This document shows positions 12,377 through 25,206 of a stretch of DNA of 64,000 nucleotides, piece by piece (the stretch's first letter is position 1; every line of letters starts with the position of its first letter). The DNA lies in NCBI GenBank assembly GCA_037013685.1, contig CM072886.1:69281859-69345858 (forward strand). The letters are read 5' to 3'. Origin of the DNA: Acridotheres tristis (taxonomy: Eukaryota > Chordata > Aves > Passeriformes > Sturnidae). The notes under the pieces were generated by a model. That model saw only the letters and a program-made list of their open reading frames with translations. It made no database searches and had not been told where the DNA came from. The translations under genes and the position numbers were made by a program.

Positions 12377-12820
12377 ACAGAGTGTCCCGGGTTGGGAGGA
12401 CAGGGTTAATTTTTGCAGCGGCCAGGAGGGACTATGGCTGGGACTTGGAGGTTCTTTTGTACCACCTCAGGTTATTTTCCAGGGATGGGGAAAAGGGTCC
12501 CTTCGGGGTTGGTGTAGCATGGTGGAGGGAGAGGTTGGGTATTATCAGGAGTGAGAACTCATGTGCAAATCCTTTGTTTCTTGCACACCTTTGTTATTAA
12601 TATTATTGCTATTATTGTTCATTTTTATTTGGTGTTTCCAGTAAATTGTTCTTTTCTCAACCCATGATCTTTACCTTTTGTGGCTCCAGTTCTCCTCGCC
12701 ATCCTGCTGCAGGGGAAGGGGAAGAGGGAGAAGGAGCGAGTGAGTGAAGAGCATGTAGTTTGGAGAGTCTCAGTGGGAGCACGAAATTGGGGAATACCAC
12801 TTCTGAACCATGATATAGAG
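12377..12820 (+). mobile_element. solo ERVL-like LTR, plus orientation
   Basis: The element begins at 12383 with TGTCCCGGGTTGGGAGGACA and runs to about 12814 (CTGAACCATGAT), about 432 bp. The start (TGTCC(C/T)GGGTT...GGACAGGGTTAATTTT) and the late part (CTCAACCCATGATCTTTACC, then GGGGAAGGGGAAG and GAGCGAGTGAGTGAAGAG) match the layout of common bird ERVL LTRs that I know. Flanks are ACAGAG (12377-12382) and ATAGAG (12815-12820), one mismatch, so an aged target duplication is possible. No internal retroviral genes are adjacent, hence a solo LTR. The exact 3' limit is uncertain by several bases. Confidence 0.75.
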
Positions 12821-15800
12821 CAACTGGGGTGCTCTCATTCCACTGCCAGCTGAATGCAAATGAGACTCTTGCACATCTCTTGTTCTGTTGGTTAATGGAA
12901 CCAACAACACTCTGTAGCTACAGCACTTGCATTTTTGTTTCTCGAGCTTCTCCAAAGTACAGGTGCTACTAGAGATTTTCATGCTTATAGCCCATAACCC
13001 CTCAAGGACACTGGAAACACTGCAGAGGAATAATTGGTATGCCTAGGTCAATTGCATTACTTGCAGCTGGGACCTGAAAATATGTAAAATGTTCTGTGGG
13101 AGACTTTATACTGGGGTCTTGCCATGTAAAAGAAATTAGGCTGTAGAATTTGGGGACAGGGAGGATGCTGGGAAAAAGGCACTGCAGTAGATGCATTATG
13201 CACGCAAATGTTATGTATGCTTGTAACCTAAGCTGAATTGCTGGGATTTCTTACACTATAGCAAGTTGTGTATCATATCTTTCTCTATCTCCTTTCTGTG
13301 GGCCTTCAATTTTTTTCCCTTCACCTGCAGTGTGACAGTCCATTTTTCTATGCTTATGGTTGCTACCTCATGCAAGAAAAAAATACATAATTTCCAGGGT
13401 AATCTTGTGTGGAGGACCAGGCATAAGCAGATAAGCAAGTTTTATTCTCAAGCATTCTGACTGTTGTGAAAGTTGTTAATGGAAGACAGGGTCCTGTGGA
13501 GATGGGGCAATATTCTTCTCAGCCAGCTTCCTTTTCTGCCTTGAGGCTTGTGCTCAGTGTGCCTGCACGACTCCCCCTCAGCCTGACTCACTTCCTGGAG
13601 GGCTTGAACGAGCTGTCTGTGTGTGCACGAATAATGTAATGTGAATGGTGTGAAAAACTTATTTTACATAAGAGATGTGCACCTGATAAACTAGAAAACG
13701 AAGTAGATCGGTCCCTTTCTCGCTTTCTCTATTGACCCCAGATTTGGTCTATTCATGGTGGCAGGACTGATATGGGATCTAAGGACTCCTGATCTTTTTC
13801 CTTCTCTTTCTCCGTTTTTCTGTCTTTATTTCTGTCCTCCCTTGCTTTGTCTTGGCAAAGTGCAGCTATCATATTCTTACCCTGTACTTGGTACTGAAGT
13901 TTGCTGTAAGGATTGGGTGCATTTTAAAGGTAGTTATAAAAGGTGAGAGCTTGTTAGCTAGCACTTCTCTGATTATATAGTGGGCTAGTTTCTGGAATTA
14001 CAGCGACTGTATAATGAAATATAAGAGATCCCTGACATGTGGACTGGTGTCTTTTTTCAGCCAGGTGAGAATTTATCATGAACAGCATGTCCCCCCCTGA
14101 GTGGGCTGTGACATGCTGCCCATGCAACTTTGACCACCATGCAGAACAGTCCAGGTCCAGATGGAAATCCACCTGTAAATGAAATAGCTGACATCCATCC
14201 AGTGACATTTCCCACAACAGGGAATGTTGGAGATGTGCTATGCAACTGTGTTTTATTCTTGGAAGGGTTTGGATAGAGTCTTGAAAGCATCCACATCTGT
14301 GGGGCGGAAGTGAATGAATACTTGGGTTTCTCCTAAGCCCCATTGTGCTACAGGGCTTACTTGGGCTGTATTGGCACCCAAGTGTATGGTTTCACCTTGC
14401 CAGCTGGAGCTGCACTCTGTTCTAGCCATAGGCACCCAAGCTCTGCTCCTTTCATAGCCTTCACACAGAAGTTCTGCTTATGATCCATCAAGAAAGCTCC
14501 AGGATCAGATAACACCTCTCTCACTCCTTGCTTGTAAATCATCCAGGAGAAATAGTGTTTACCTCTGGGTTAAAGAACTGATCTTATAATGGTGGCTGCA
14601 GATGGGACTGACTATGAAAGTAAGCTGGATGTATAAAACCAAAGATGCCCCTTTGGCCTTTCAAAGCAACAGAGAAACTGCCATCTAGAAACCATCAGGG
14701 TTGTGTCCCTTTCTCTCCTGTTCTGAAACAAAGGATGAGTATTCTCCTATTGGCTTTTCTGTGTACTGATTTTATGACCTTTCAACTGCTGTCTCTCAAG
14801 TCTTTTCCATTGGCAGCATTGAGGCTCAGCTGTATGGTTGGAGCTTGGAAAATGTTTATATTTTTGGTTCTTAGTCAGATGAGTTCACAAAATCCTTGGA
14901 ACTGAATGATATCATTTCTCACCTCTGTACCTCACAGGTCAAATGATTGCAGCTGCTCAGAGAATTGGAAGAATTCAGGCCGGAGAATTAGCCTTTAGCA
15001 TGCATTTCTGCTCTTTGTGGAGTTAAGGGGAAATTCCTTCAGGATCAGAGTGGCTACCTGTTTGTGCACATTTGCTCATGCTGGAACCTGTGGCTGTATG
15101 CCACTATGTTGACTTCTGCATGTAAAAATAGATATCTTTGCAGAAACAAGGGGCTTTCTTTGTTCACATTTATTCCTTTATCCCTGACTGATTGTTTCTG
15201 TCTGTCAGCAACAACAAAGCCTCATTGTTTTGGTGCTCCAACTGGGACGAGTTAAATGGATCCTGTTTTCAGAAACTGCTGAGACACCAAGCCCTTGAGA
15301 TATCTGCCCATTAGAGTGTTTCTCCCTGGGTAGCCCAAGTGGTGGCAGTTGCACCTTTCCTTCTTAGTAATGCCTGCTTTCGATGCAGTTTTCTGCAACT
15401 TAATGATTTAAAGCCCACCTAGTTTGTGATTTCTGGGGAGAAGAGACAGTAGATTGCTCTTCAGATACTCACCTTGGCATTTTCTAGAAAACACTGCCAC
15501 TTTTTAGCCAAGTGATCTCTCACTTTTGTTCATCCTCATCCTTCTGACCGTTCATTCTCCATTCACCAGGCTCACAAACAACCTCATTTTTCACACCTAC
15601 TTCTCCATTTGTTGACACTTTGGGCTCCTGCCCATTGCTCTCCCTCGGCAGCAAGCTCATTCACATTCCATATTCAAAACCCACAACATGATTCATTGAA
15701 CACCAAAGTGCTTTTGCTTTGCACTGTTTGTCTGAGACTGACCTGAAGGATGACATTATAAATGAGCTCTTACATCTGAATTGCTTTGTCCTGATTAGCA

Positions 15801-18800
15801 AAGTCAGTAGAAAATGGCAAGGAGCTTTTGGTCTTGAATGGGATAGCTGCTTCTCCAAAGTTTCTCTACTCATTGATCTTATGACTTTGCTTCCCTCTGT
15901 TGCATGGAGTGTGCCAGTTTCAGTTTTTAGGCTCCTGAGGGAGATTTTTGAAAAGGACAGTTTGCTACAGCTGACTTTCACAAAAAAGAAACCCCAAAAT
16001 CAAAACCAGCAACAACAAAAAACCCAAACAAAACCCCCCAACCAAATCCTAAACCAACAGAATGGAAGTGGCATTCAGTTTGAAAAGAGTTTGAGCTGGA
16101 CGTTAGAAATGTTGTAAACCATGAGCAGCTGCTACTTTAATTTTGCTGATTTGAGAGGTTTCAGACTGTGCATTTAGAAGTTCATTGAAATTAATGGGAA
16201 TATTCACTCCTCAATAGTAGAATTCAACTTAGAAATGTCACAGTATTTTCTAGATTCTTTGTTGGTCATTCAGACCAACATTCTAAATCCAGATTTGTGA
16301 CTAATTTTGATGCATGTCACTAAAAGGGAAGAACCAAAGATCAGTCCTACTTTTGTCATTCACAGATTAATGTGAAAATATTGCCTCAGCGAGCAGTCTG
16401 TTTTGCCATAATTACTCAGTTTTTTTCTTAATTTGTTGTATTGTGTCCATGCCATCGAAATCTCAGTCATGGCCATAGACTACTGTTGATATCAAAATCA
16501 AGACTTAGAGAGTAGTGAAATACTACTCTGAAGGCTAAGTTTTTATTTTGAGACATAATGAGTCTCAGTAGACATCATAATAGAGATTATTAAGTGCTTT
16601 ATTACACATAGTAGTTATTGTTGTCATGCAGAACATCTCAGCTTGTGACATAAAAGTGGAATATTAAGGAAAATGAGTTTAAAATTTGAGATCTAGTAGA
16701 AAACCATTCTTAAAAATGATCAGAGTAGGTTGTGAGCTTTCCTAGCACCTGTTATTTTTCATTGGTATGAAAGAAACTTTGGCATAATAGAATTGGCTGA
16801 TGAAGAGCAAAGTTTTATTCTGTTATAGAAAGAAGTGAAAGTAGCAAACAAACATAAACATAGGTGAAATAAGTGTCAAACTTGCAGTGTTTTAACACTG
16901 TTGAAAGTTGTGACTCCTCTGGTTTTAATAAGTTATCATTCAAGGTATAAACAGGCTTTGGTGGAGTGGAGTAATGGTCTCAAGGAACCACTGGAATTCA
17001 GAAATGAGAATCTCTCAAAGCAGATGAGGAAGGAGAGAGAAGGATGTTATATAGGAAACAAGACTTTGTTGTACTTCAGGAAGGGTGAAATATAGGTAAT
17101 ACTTGTGGCTGATTTACTGATAATAGTTTGTGACCTATATATTAATATTATTAACTCAGCTATAAGTAAGCTGTTAGTTAATAGTATGTGACCCATATGT
17201 GGCCACAGTGAGATTGTTGCAGAGTCTTCCAGTGTCTGCTGTTTGAAAAGGATTTTTTGAAACGTAAATGAAGTGAGAGTGCATGTTTTTTGAGGGCATA
17301 GGGATCTGGTGTTGAAACAAGACTTAAGTATCTCAGTTTATTTTATCAGCAATGATAACCAAGAGGTGACAGGTTTACAGTGGAGAAGTTCTTTCAAGGA
17401 GAGAGAGTAATGAGGTCTAGACAAGTGTGTGACATGATCTTATAGCTGGAAGCTAAAATTACACCAGTGGAGACAGAAAATAAAGCACAGATTTTGTGCT
17501 AGGAGCTCTGGTAACAATGCAACAAAACCCCCACAAATTTCTTCCCCATCCTTCGGATGTTCATATCACCTCTTTGGAATGTGTGCTTCAAGTAGAAGGT
17601 ACTGGTTCCAGTACAAGACTAGGTAGTTGAGTGCTAGTCACTTCTAAAATACAGAGAGGTAGACTGGGTCAATTAATTACTGCTCTTTGTGGCCTACAGC
17701 TCTGTGGATCTATTATGCCCACTCCTTTCAATCACAAAGTATTCAGAGACCAGGATCATTCTGTGTTATTCGTTCAGATGTAGTATCTTTCCTCTGTGTC
17801 ATGAATATGGGTTATAAAAGTGATAGACACTCTCCTTGTTCCTTTAGCATTCAGGTCTGTCTTCTATTAGCTCAGAGTTTAGGACTGAGATTGCAGATGC
17901 TGCTTTGTCATGCAGTTTGTGGCTTTCATCACTGTTTTATCACTTAAATGTAGGATTTGAGTTTCAGATGTGGATGTTATCACAGGATTTGGACATAATG
18001 CCCTCATCGTTGCCATGCAGATGTAGGCAGCATGTTAAACAGTGCTTAACCAGTGTGGTCTTTTTCATGGCTCATACAATTGCTGTCACCTAAATTCTAA
18101 ACTCTCAGACCTTGGGCACTAACCTTGAGGCACCGTTGTCCTGTGGTTACTGAATATAGCGTGATAATTTCTAGAACAAAATGACTAGTCACATTCTGTA
18201 TAATACAATACTTGTTTCAATATTGCAATTTTTCTTAGAGGGGAAAAAAAAAATCTCTTTTCAGAACAGTATTTCCCCATTTCTATTATTTACTTGTTTA
18301 TGAGGAATGATATAATAAAGATTGGAAAAAAGCATTTGAAATTTGAGATAGGAGGTGAAAAGATACACTTGTAGCCACTGTTTGTAAGGGGAACAGAAAA
18401 TGACTGCTACACTTAGCTGTTCTTTGATTCTGGAAGTTTGAACAGAGTTTATGAAGCTTTCCTCCTATATGGGTGTCAGATAGAGCTGCTCTTTGCTTGG
18501 TACACAGGAAGATAATTATAGGGACAGAGGTGTCCTGGTCTCAGGCTTGGCCATTTATCAAGTGTTCTACCCCAAAGTGAAATCCAGTAACTTAGTCCTC
18601 ACAGAGGAACATGTGGAGGAATTAGTGTACCAGGGTTTTCTCATCAGGATGCTCTAAGGAAATTGTTGGACAGAGGGATACAGAACAAACAGATATTTTG
18701 TTAGCAGAAGGTTGAATGGGAAGAAGATACAAGCATAAGAGGTGAGGAATGAAGTCAGAAGAAGGACAGCTGATCTGAGGGGGCAGGCCACTTCATAGAA

Positions 18801-20417
18801 CTGCTTTTTCATGCCTGCTGAGCTGAACCCTGTGCTGGTCATGAACCAAAGTGAAAGAGCTGCCAAATCAGTTCAAGTGGAGCCTGTGTAAAGAAGGCAG
18901 GTGGCTTTGGCTGTGCAGTGCTGCTCTTGCAGTAATCCTGCACACCAGGAGGTGCAGGCAGACATGAGCTGCCCGGGTCGAAGCCTTGAGCTGGGAGGAG
19001 TGGGCAGAGACCTCTGAGCTGTGTGAGTGCATGGGTGCAGAGCAGTGAGCTGATGGAGCCCACTGTGAGGATGTGCAAGCACTCCCAGTTCAGTCTTGGG
19101 CTATTTTATCTGCTTGGTTTTACAGCCTGACAGCAGCTCTTTCAAAACAGTTTGTATACGTGGGATATATAATCAGTGTTTTATCAGTTTCTGTGTGCCC
19201 TTTTCCCAGAGAGTCAGCGTCTGTGAATTTATGGCACTGTACTGCTTGAACTGTGCCACTTCCATCTCCCTCCTTTAAGCTGGGAAGCTACAGCAACTGG
19301 TGTAATAGAGCTTATGCATTTAACCTGAGAGATTCTGAGGTAATAGGGAGGAGAGGAGATAATCTGTGTGTGTATCTCTATATGGAGCCAATTTAAGCCC
19401 TAAGGAAAGATTTCCATTGATTATAACACAGTTTAAATCTGGTTTGTAATACCTACTAAACAACAAATCAGGTTGTGATCCTTTTAAGCCATGACTTTTA
19501 TACAAAATCAGGAGAATTATTCTTATTTATTATCCCTTTCACTTAAACCTTTTGAGGATAGAAATGCATTCAGTTTCAGTGATAAAGAAGGCACTGCAAT
19601 CAATGACTTTGGAAAATCACTAAAAAGAAAGGGTTTGTGTATGAGATTGACTCAGTTTTTATCCTATAAGTACCTGTTGGGAAGGAACAGGAGTGATTTA
19701 CTCAAAAGTTGTGGAGAAAACCAGAGCACAGCAGTCTTGATACTTCATGGCTAAGTGATAGAGGAAAAGTTTTTAAAATACTACAATGATGTCAGAAGCT
19801 TTTCATAGCTTGTAGGGTTTTCCCTACTAGAACTTAATTTCAATCTAACACAATTACCTGGAGTAGGCCACTCTGGGGAGTAGAGGGGGGAAATCCTTTA
19901 GTGTTTTCAAAATTGATGATGGAAAGAAAGTAGCTGTATTTTAGCTAAGACTGGAGCTTCTTTTTTCTTCATGCCTTCTCCACTAAGACTGCGACATACT
20001 CGAGGCTGGTATTCTGCAGTCTCATTCCTCATTGTCATCTTAACGGTCTAAAACTGCCTCTAACATTTGAATGAAGAAACACAGGAACAAATCACATAGA
20101 GTTTCTCTCATTTCTCAGTATATGTTTTCAGTATATGCTATTATCTGAAATGCCATTAATCATAGGAATGTTTGTTGTGTTACACCTATTCCTCAGGCCA
20201 ATTTACAGAAGTAAACTATCCTCTGTATTTCAGATCATCTTACAGTATGAAGGGCTTGGCTGTGCCTCCTCAGCTTTGCAGGACAGTCTGGCAGTAAATG
20301 GCTGTGCGATTAAATTATTTTTCAACCAGTGTGGTATAAAATGTGCAGACATCAGAAATACTGATTTTACTGCAAATAACCTCCCTGTGTGGACCTCATG
20401 CCACAATACCTAAGCAA

Positions 20418-20420
<3 letters not shown>
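12821..20420. other. non-coding DNA, no gene seen
   Basis: No convincing gene. Frames up to about 130 codons occur on both strands, notably around 13.95-14.54 kb (minus) and 15.72-16.12 kb (plus). They lack recognisable domains, and the latter owes its length partly to an A/C-rich simple tract. A short imperfect direct repeat (TAATAGTTTGTGACC at 17121 and TAATAGTATGTGACC at 17179) is the only other internal structure noted. Confidence 0.6.
15980..16060. repeat. A/C-rich low-complexity tract
   Basis: Runs of A and C (CAAAAAAG, CAACAACAAAAAACCC, AAACCCCCC) over about 80 bp. Simple-sequence DNA; any frame crossing it is artificially long and rich in Q, N, K and P. Confidence 0.8.

Positions 20421-20450
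<30 letters not shown>
20421..20450. repeat. T30 homopolymer
   Basis: An uninterrupted run of 30 T, the longest homopolymer in the window. The region on its right carries no TTTATT that would mark a minus-strand polyadenylation signal, so it does not look like the tail of a processed retrocopy. Confidence 0.9.
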
Positions 20451-20666
20451 CTTACCCAAGTGATCTGTTTTGTCCTCCAGTCCCAGACTTGGAAGTTCTA
20501 GGCTCAGAGAGGCTGGGATACTGCATGGAAATCAGACCAGAAAGTCCTGGGTGAGCACACTGCCTTTTACCTCCCTGTTGGCTTAATGGGGATTTGTATT
20601 TTGATTATTTGCTTCAATACAGAGTTTAAAGCAAGGTTTGGATACATATCTATCCCTGGGGGCATC

Positions 20667-20790
20667 AGAAATTTATTTTTCTATGGAATGATCCCTCTCA
20701 CTGAATTGTTTTCTAAATTGAACATACATTAGAAATTTATTTTTCTGTGGAATGATCCCTCTCACTGAATTGTTTTCTGAATTGAACATG
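20667..20790. repeat. 64-bp tandem duplication, two copies
   Basis: Copy one starts at 20667 and copy two at 20731, both with AGAAATTTATTTTTCT. The two are alike over about 59 bp with only two mismatches (CTATGG/CTGTGG and TTCTAAATTG/TTCTGAATTG), then diverge. The high identity indicates a recent local duplication. Neither copy resembles a known mobile element. Confidence 0.95.
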
Positions 20791-22554
20791 AAGAAGGTAC
20801 CTTTCAGTTCAATAGCAGCCTGCATTGGCTTTGTACCAGCTCAGTCAGGTGGTGCAGGCAGTGGAGCAAGAAGCCTTTTCTGTGATGTGAAACCTCTCTC
20901 TGGGGTAAGGAAGACCTAGCTTTTTCTAGGAAGCTAGCACTTGTGAGTAATATTTTGTAGGTTCCTTAAAGACAGATTCACAATTATACACATCCAAACC
21001 TAGCCTGTGAACTCTTGTTGTGCGAGTTTATATGATTGGAAAGGGGTCAGGTAGGTCAGTACCTTTGGTTTGCTCTGAATGACTGCCTCCTAACTTCTCT
21101 GCGGATGAAGGCAAAAGCATTTGTGCTCACATGCTCTGTCTAGATTTGGTAGATGCTTCCTTTGGCCACTCAATAGTTTTCCAAGAGGGCATATCACAGC
21201 TGCCTCTGAAGGGATTAAGCTCATGCTGCTTTGGGGCATTGACAGGTGGCCCTGGTGTGCAAATCATCTCCCCTCAGGCAAATCCATTCTCCTCAGCAGA
21301 AGCTATTTTATAGTTTTGAGTGATTACATTTCAAGGGTCGATGAAAGCAGCAACCCCATGCTGTTAGTCATGTGTGAACACTCCTTATGAATTACCTTTC
21401 AAAACAAGGTTTGAAAGGGGTACTTAGGCAAAGCAGAGTCCTGCAGTTAAAAGGGAGAGCTTCTTTAAAGTGCACTGTGACTGGGAAGATGCTCCTTCTC
21501 AGACTTCTGTCAGCGTGCAGATGTGTTTCCAAAATGGCTTTGCTCACTCCTTGCTCAGAAATCCTGTCATGTTCATACTTCAGAAGCGTACTGGCTCACT
21601 GAATACCAGGTTTTTACTGCCTGAGGAGAGGGCAATATTTCTCCCTTACAATACAATCTCAAAGCCTTATGGCAAAGCTTTTCTTTGACATAGGCAAAAT
21701 ATTTTATTTTGCCTGACTAAGGGACCAGGACCTTAATATATGCAATCTTTTAAACTGGCTCGGTTTTTAATGCTCACAGAAGTGAAGTGCCTTATGAATT
21801 ACAGACTGACATCTCCTTTATCAAATGAAATTACTATGTTGGACTCATTCATGGAATATTTCCAAGCACAAAACTCACTCTGCTTTCTATTTCTGTTAAG
21901 AACTGATCCACAGTATTCTGGTTTATGCTCACTGGTGGCCATTTAACTCTTTTATAATAAAAAACTTTGCATGATGCTATGTGTGGTTGAGTAGAAACAA
22001 TCTCTCCTGTGCTACAGTGACAGCTTTAAGATAAATAATGGTATTTTCAAAATCATTTGAATTTTGTTTATAGCTTCATCTACCACTTTAGTAGTAATGC
22101 ACGGTGCTTTAAGATACATGAAATCATCATTAGGTTCCTGGGGAGGTGAATTTAGAGAGTATCTTGAAAACTCATTTGACAGATTTACTAGTAGCAAGAA
22201 AGTAAAGCAGATATAAACTATCATAAGTAAATCCACCCTTTTATTAAGAAGGCTCATATTTCAAACCCTTCTGAAAATTACTCTGAACACTGTCAGTCTG
22301 AAATTCAGCTGATGTAAATGAACACCCTCCTCCTGACACACAAGAAGATGTGGGGTTTTACTCCAAGTCTGTTCCCACGTAGCATCTGCAGAGTCTTTCT
22401 CCAGAACATGCATATCTGATTCCATTCATTTTTGATAATTAATGTATAGTCCTTGCAGCCCCACATCAGAAATGACAGTGTTGAAAGTACTGCTCATCAG
22501 GAGCAGCTGAGTTTAATGTGTTAACCCCATTCCAGTTTACCTTGGTCACTGAAT

Positions 22555-23420
22555 CCAATGACAAAATGAAGATATGAGCTTGCAACACACCTAAAATTTT
22601 GCTCTTAGATGCACACAATTCTCACCTGACATCAGCCTGGCTTGGTACTGGTATGTTCATTAGATTTCACTGCATTTTACTTTCCAGGATTTTATCCATA
22701 ATGTAGCTAATCTCAATACCTAATTGAAGACTAAGTTTCCTTGCTTTTTGTGTTTTGGACAGTGATAGAAGTGCAACCATCTTGGCACTCATGGTGAAGA
22801 TTTGTCATTGGAATTCTTCTTTTAAGATCACTTCCTGTAACTCCTGTGGCTCACCAGCAAAGGCTCCCAGGGTTTCAAACAGTTGATAGTGTAAGAGATT
22901 TATTGCACAGGTACCATTGAGGAAGAGCCCTGCTCCTTTTAAGCTGTGCTCCAGTCTCATCTCATGTATTTCTTTCTAGACCAGTTCTTCAGGTCTAGAA
23001 TTTTCCACATTTGGGTTCAGACCATTTACTATTTTGTGAGGAGTTTGGTTTGTTTGAATTCCAGGAACTCCCACCTAAACTAGGAGAATAACTTTACTTC
23101 AATATCTTTCCATACCTTCACCTCAGATTTTTGTTGTTGTTGTTGCAGACAGAGATATAATTCAAGGTTATAACAGCAATTTTTTTTCCTTCATGGTTGA
23201 GGTGTTTTATGGCAGTAAGAGCCAGATACAGAAGAAACTCATGGACTCAGTGCAGTCTCCTGCTATTCCAGTACCTGCAGCCCATAGTTGCAATCAGAAA
23301 ATTGTCAATTTCCACAGTATTGAATTGTGAGGTAGGTTCTGAAGTAAATTGGTTCTGCAGGTAGGCATTGATGATGGAAGATTGTCTTAATCCAGCAGTT
23401 CCAGTTCAATTACAGTGTGA
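22555..23420 (-). pseudogene. possible degraded coding sequence, unidentified
   Basis: Read on the minus strand, several neighbouring stretches translate into protein-like sequence with few stops. One frame runs from about 23416 to 23110 with a single internal stop. A second, offset by one base, runs from about 23065 to 22680 with stops at two or three places, and includes an ATG at 22960-22958 opening a 50-residue block (MRLEHSLKGAGLFLNGTC...). The sequence is not low-complexity except for a GTT/AAC triplet run at 23.13 kb. If real, it is a frameshifted, stop-bearing remnant such as a processed pseudogene or old viral or transposon gene. I do not recognise the protein. Stretches of this length also arise by chance in 64 kb, so this is a lead and not a firm call. 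Confidence 0.25.
23128..23146. repeat. (TTG)5 microsatellite
   Basis: Four to five TTG units, TTTTTGTTGTTG and so on, ending in GCAG. Minor simple repeat. Confidence 0.75.
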
Positions 23421-23599
23421 ATTACTGAGATACTTCCATATGGTTATGAAAATTGTCTCAAACAAGAAAATGAAGGATAGGATTATTCACAAATGCCACA
23501 TGGCTATATTTTGCCTTATGAATGCTGGACTACACTGTAAGGAGAAGTGTTTTTAAAGCAAATAAGAATGTTGCTTCTGCAAACATAGGTGCTTAAATA

Positions 23600-25206
23600 T
23601 TAATCAGAGCTCTGCCCCAATCCTGCTGAAATACTTAACAATTTTCTGGCTGCCACTCACTGGTTCTGCTGGTGGTGATGATGTGCTGGTGTCAGGCCTG
23701 CTTGCCAGTGCCCTGTGAGACTGCAGCAGGTGTCATTCCTGTGTTACAAAGTGCCAATTTATTCCCATCCGTGTGGAGAATCCTGTGTAAATGCAAGGAG
23801 CAAAGTACAAAGAGCCAGCGTGACCCATCCTTTGCAGGCAAGGTGTAGGACCACCTCTTTTCCCTCTGCTCAAGGCATCCTCCAGAAATAGTGATGTGTG
23901 GTCTAAAGCTGCCTTCCAAGCCCACTCCAGGCTAAGAATATTTAATGCCTGAACTTTGGGATTTTCCCTTTAAAGGAAAAAGATGGGACACAGGCTATTG
24001 GTGTGGGATCTGGATAGGAAGTGTTTATTTTCTGTAATTAGATGACATTTCAATGTAACTACTTCTGCAGCCCATCTAGGCTTACTGCAAAGTGTGTGAA
24101 TTTATTTTAACCCTGAAACTTTATCTAGAGATCACTTTATAGCCTTGCCAGGGATGAAAAACAAGCATAAAAATGACATTTATCTCTAATTCTATTTGTA
24201 TTATTAGACCTCGAGCACAGGGAGAGGAAGAACACCATTTAGGTGTACCACCCTAGCCAAAGGAATACATGTGTCTATAAACAATTAAAATTCCTCAAGT
24301 CACAAGCCTTTAACTTTTCACAGGGTGGGTACCAACTTCCTGTGTTTTTTTTTTTTCTTTTCTGCACTGAAAAAGTCTTCCTTTTACAATGCCATACTCC
24401 CTTTAATATTTCTATTACATTTGAGACTGTGTTAAAATTAAAAAAATATGTATAATTAAATTTGGTATAGTTTAAAAATTAAATTAAACCCCACATACTA
24501 AAAGATAAATGGCTCCTTTTTTCCCCCAGGTTTTAATCTCCCAGGTAAATTTTCTGGAAAAAACACTTCACTTTTTAAACCTGACTTATAGTATATGAAG
24601 GTACAATCATATCCAAAGATTTTTCTATACTTCCTGTAGTATTATTTTTGCTTTTAAGGGGCTCAAATACTTGTATGCAGTAATATATGAGTGATTCTTT
24701 TCTGCAGCAACCTCTCTTTTGAAAGCCTATTCCACTTATTATTATGAACTGGAAGGTATATTTTAAAAGTAATGATGAAATATTGACGAGGAAATTGGGG
24801 GTGGCAGCCATGGGGGCCTGTCCTTCAGGGGAAGGAGCTGGTTTGTCAGGTGGCTGACATGAAGCACCTACGTTTGTCAGCTCTTTCAGTGCTGCTGCAG
24901 CATCCAGAAACCCTGAGTGAAGTGGGATCACCAGCCATGGTGACACTAGTCAGTGAATTTTACCTTCTCGTCTACTGGCCTGGGCTGGAGTTTGAACAAA
25001 CACATTGCACTTCCTCTGGGCTTCCTTCTGGGAGAAATGCAGGCACAGGGAGGTTCCTTTGTGCCCAGCTCTCTCTTGGATGTGAAGGTGAAGTGCTGCT
25101 GGAGAGAGGTCATGTGTGCCCCAGCTGAGACACGGCTCCCATACCATGTGTGATGCAGATGCAGCCTCTTGTCCCTGTCACAGACTGCCAAGAGCAGCGT
25201 CCCAAG
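23600..25206. other. non-coding DNA, no gene seen
   Basis: No recognisable gene or transposon. A somewhat GC-richer patch at about 24.8-25.2 kb lies directly left of the CR1 copy, with overlapping short frames on both strands and no domain that I recognise. Confidence 0.6.

Noticed and set aside
14253..14435. Minus-strand frame with a stretch (FRPTDVDAFKTLSKPF) faintly like a retroviral capsid start
   Set aside because: The likeness covers about 15 residues only, the frame starts at GTG and stops at once afterwards, and neighbouring frames show nothing of gag, protease or pol.
15719..16117. 132-codon plus-strand open frame
   Set aside because: Its last third is an A/C-rich simple tract giving Q, N, K and P runs, and the remainder has no recognisable domain.
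20421..20450. T30 run as the tail of a minus-strand processed retrocopy
   Set aside because: No TTTATT (reverse polyadenylation signal) lies in the expected 10-40 bp to its right, and no flanking duplication was seen; CR1 machinery also does not normally make poly(A) retrocopies in birds.
23368..23556. 62-codon plus-strand frame at the edge of the possible degraded coding sequence
   Set aside because: It partly overlaps the better minus-strand stretches in antisense, is short, and has no recognisable motif.
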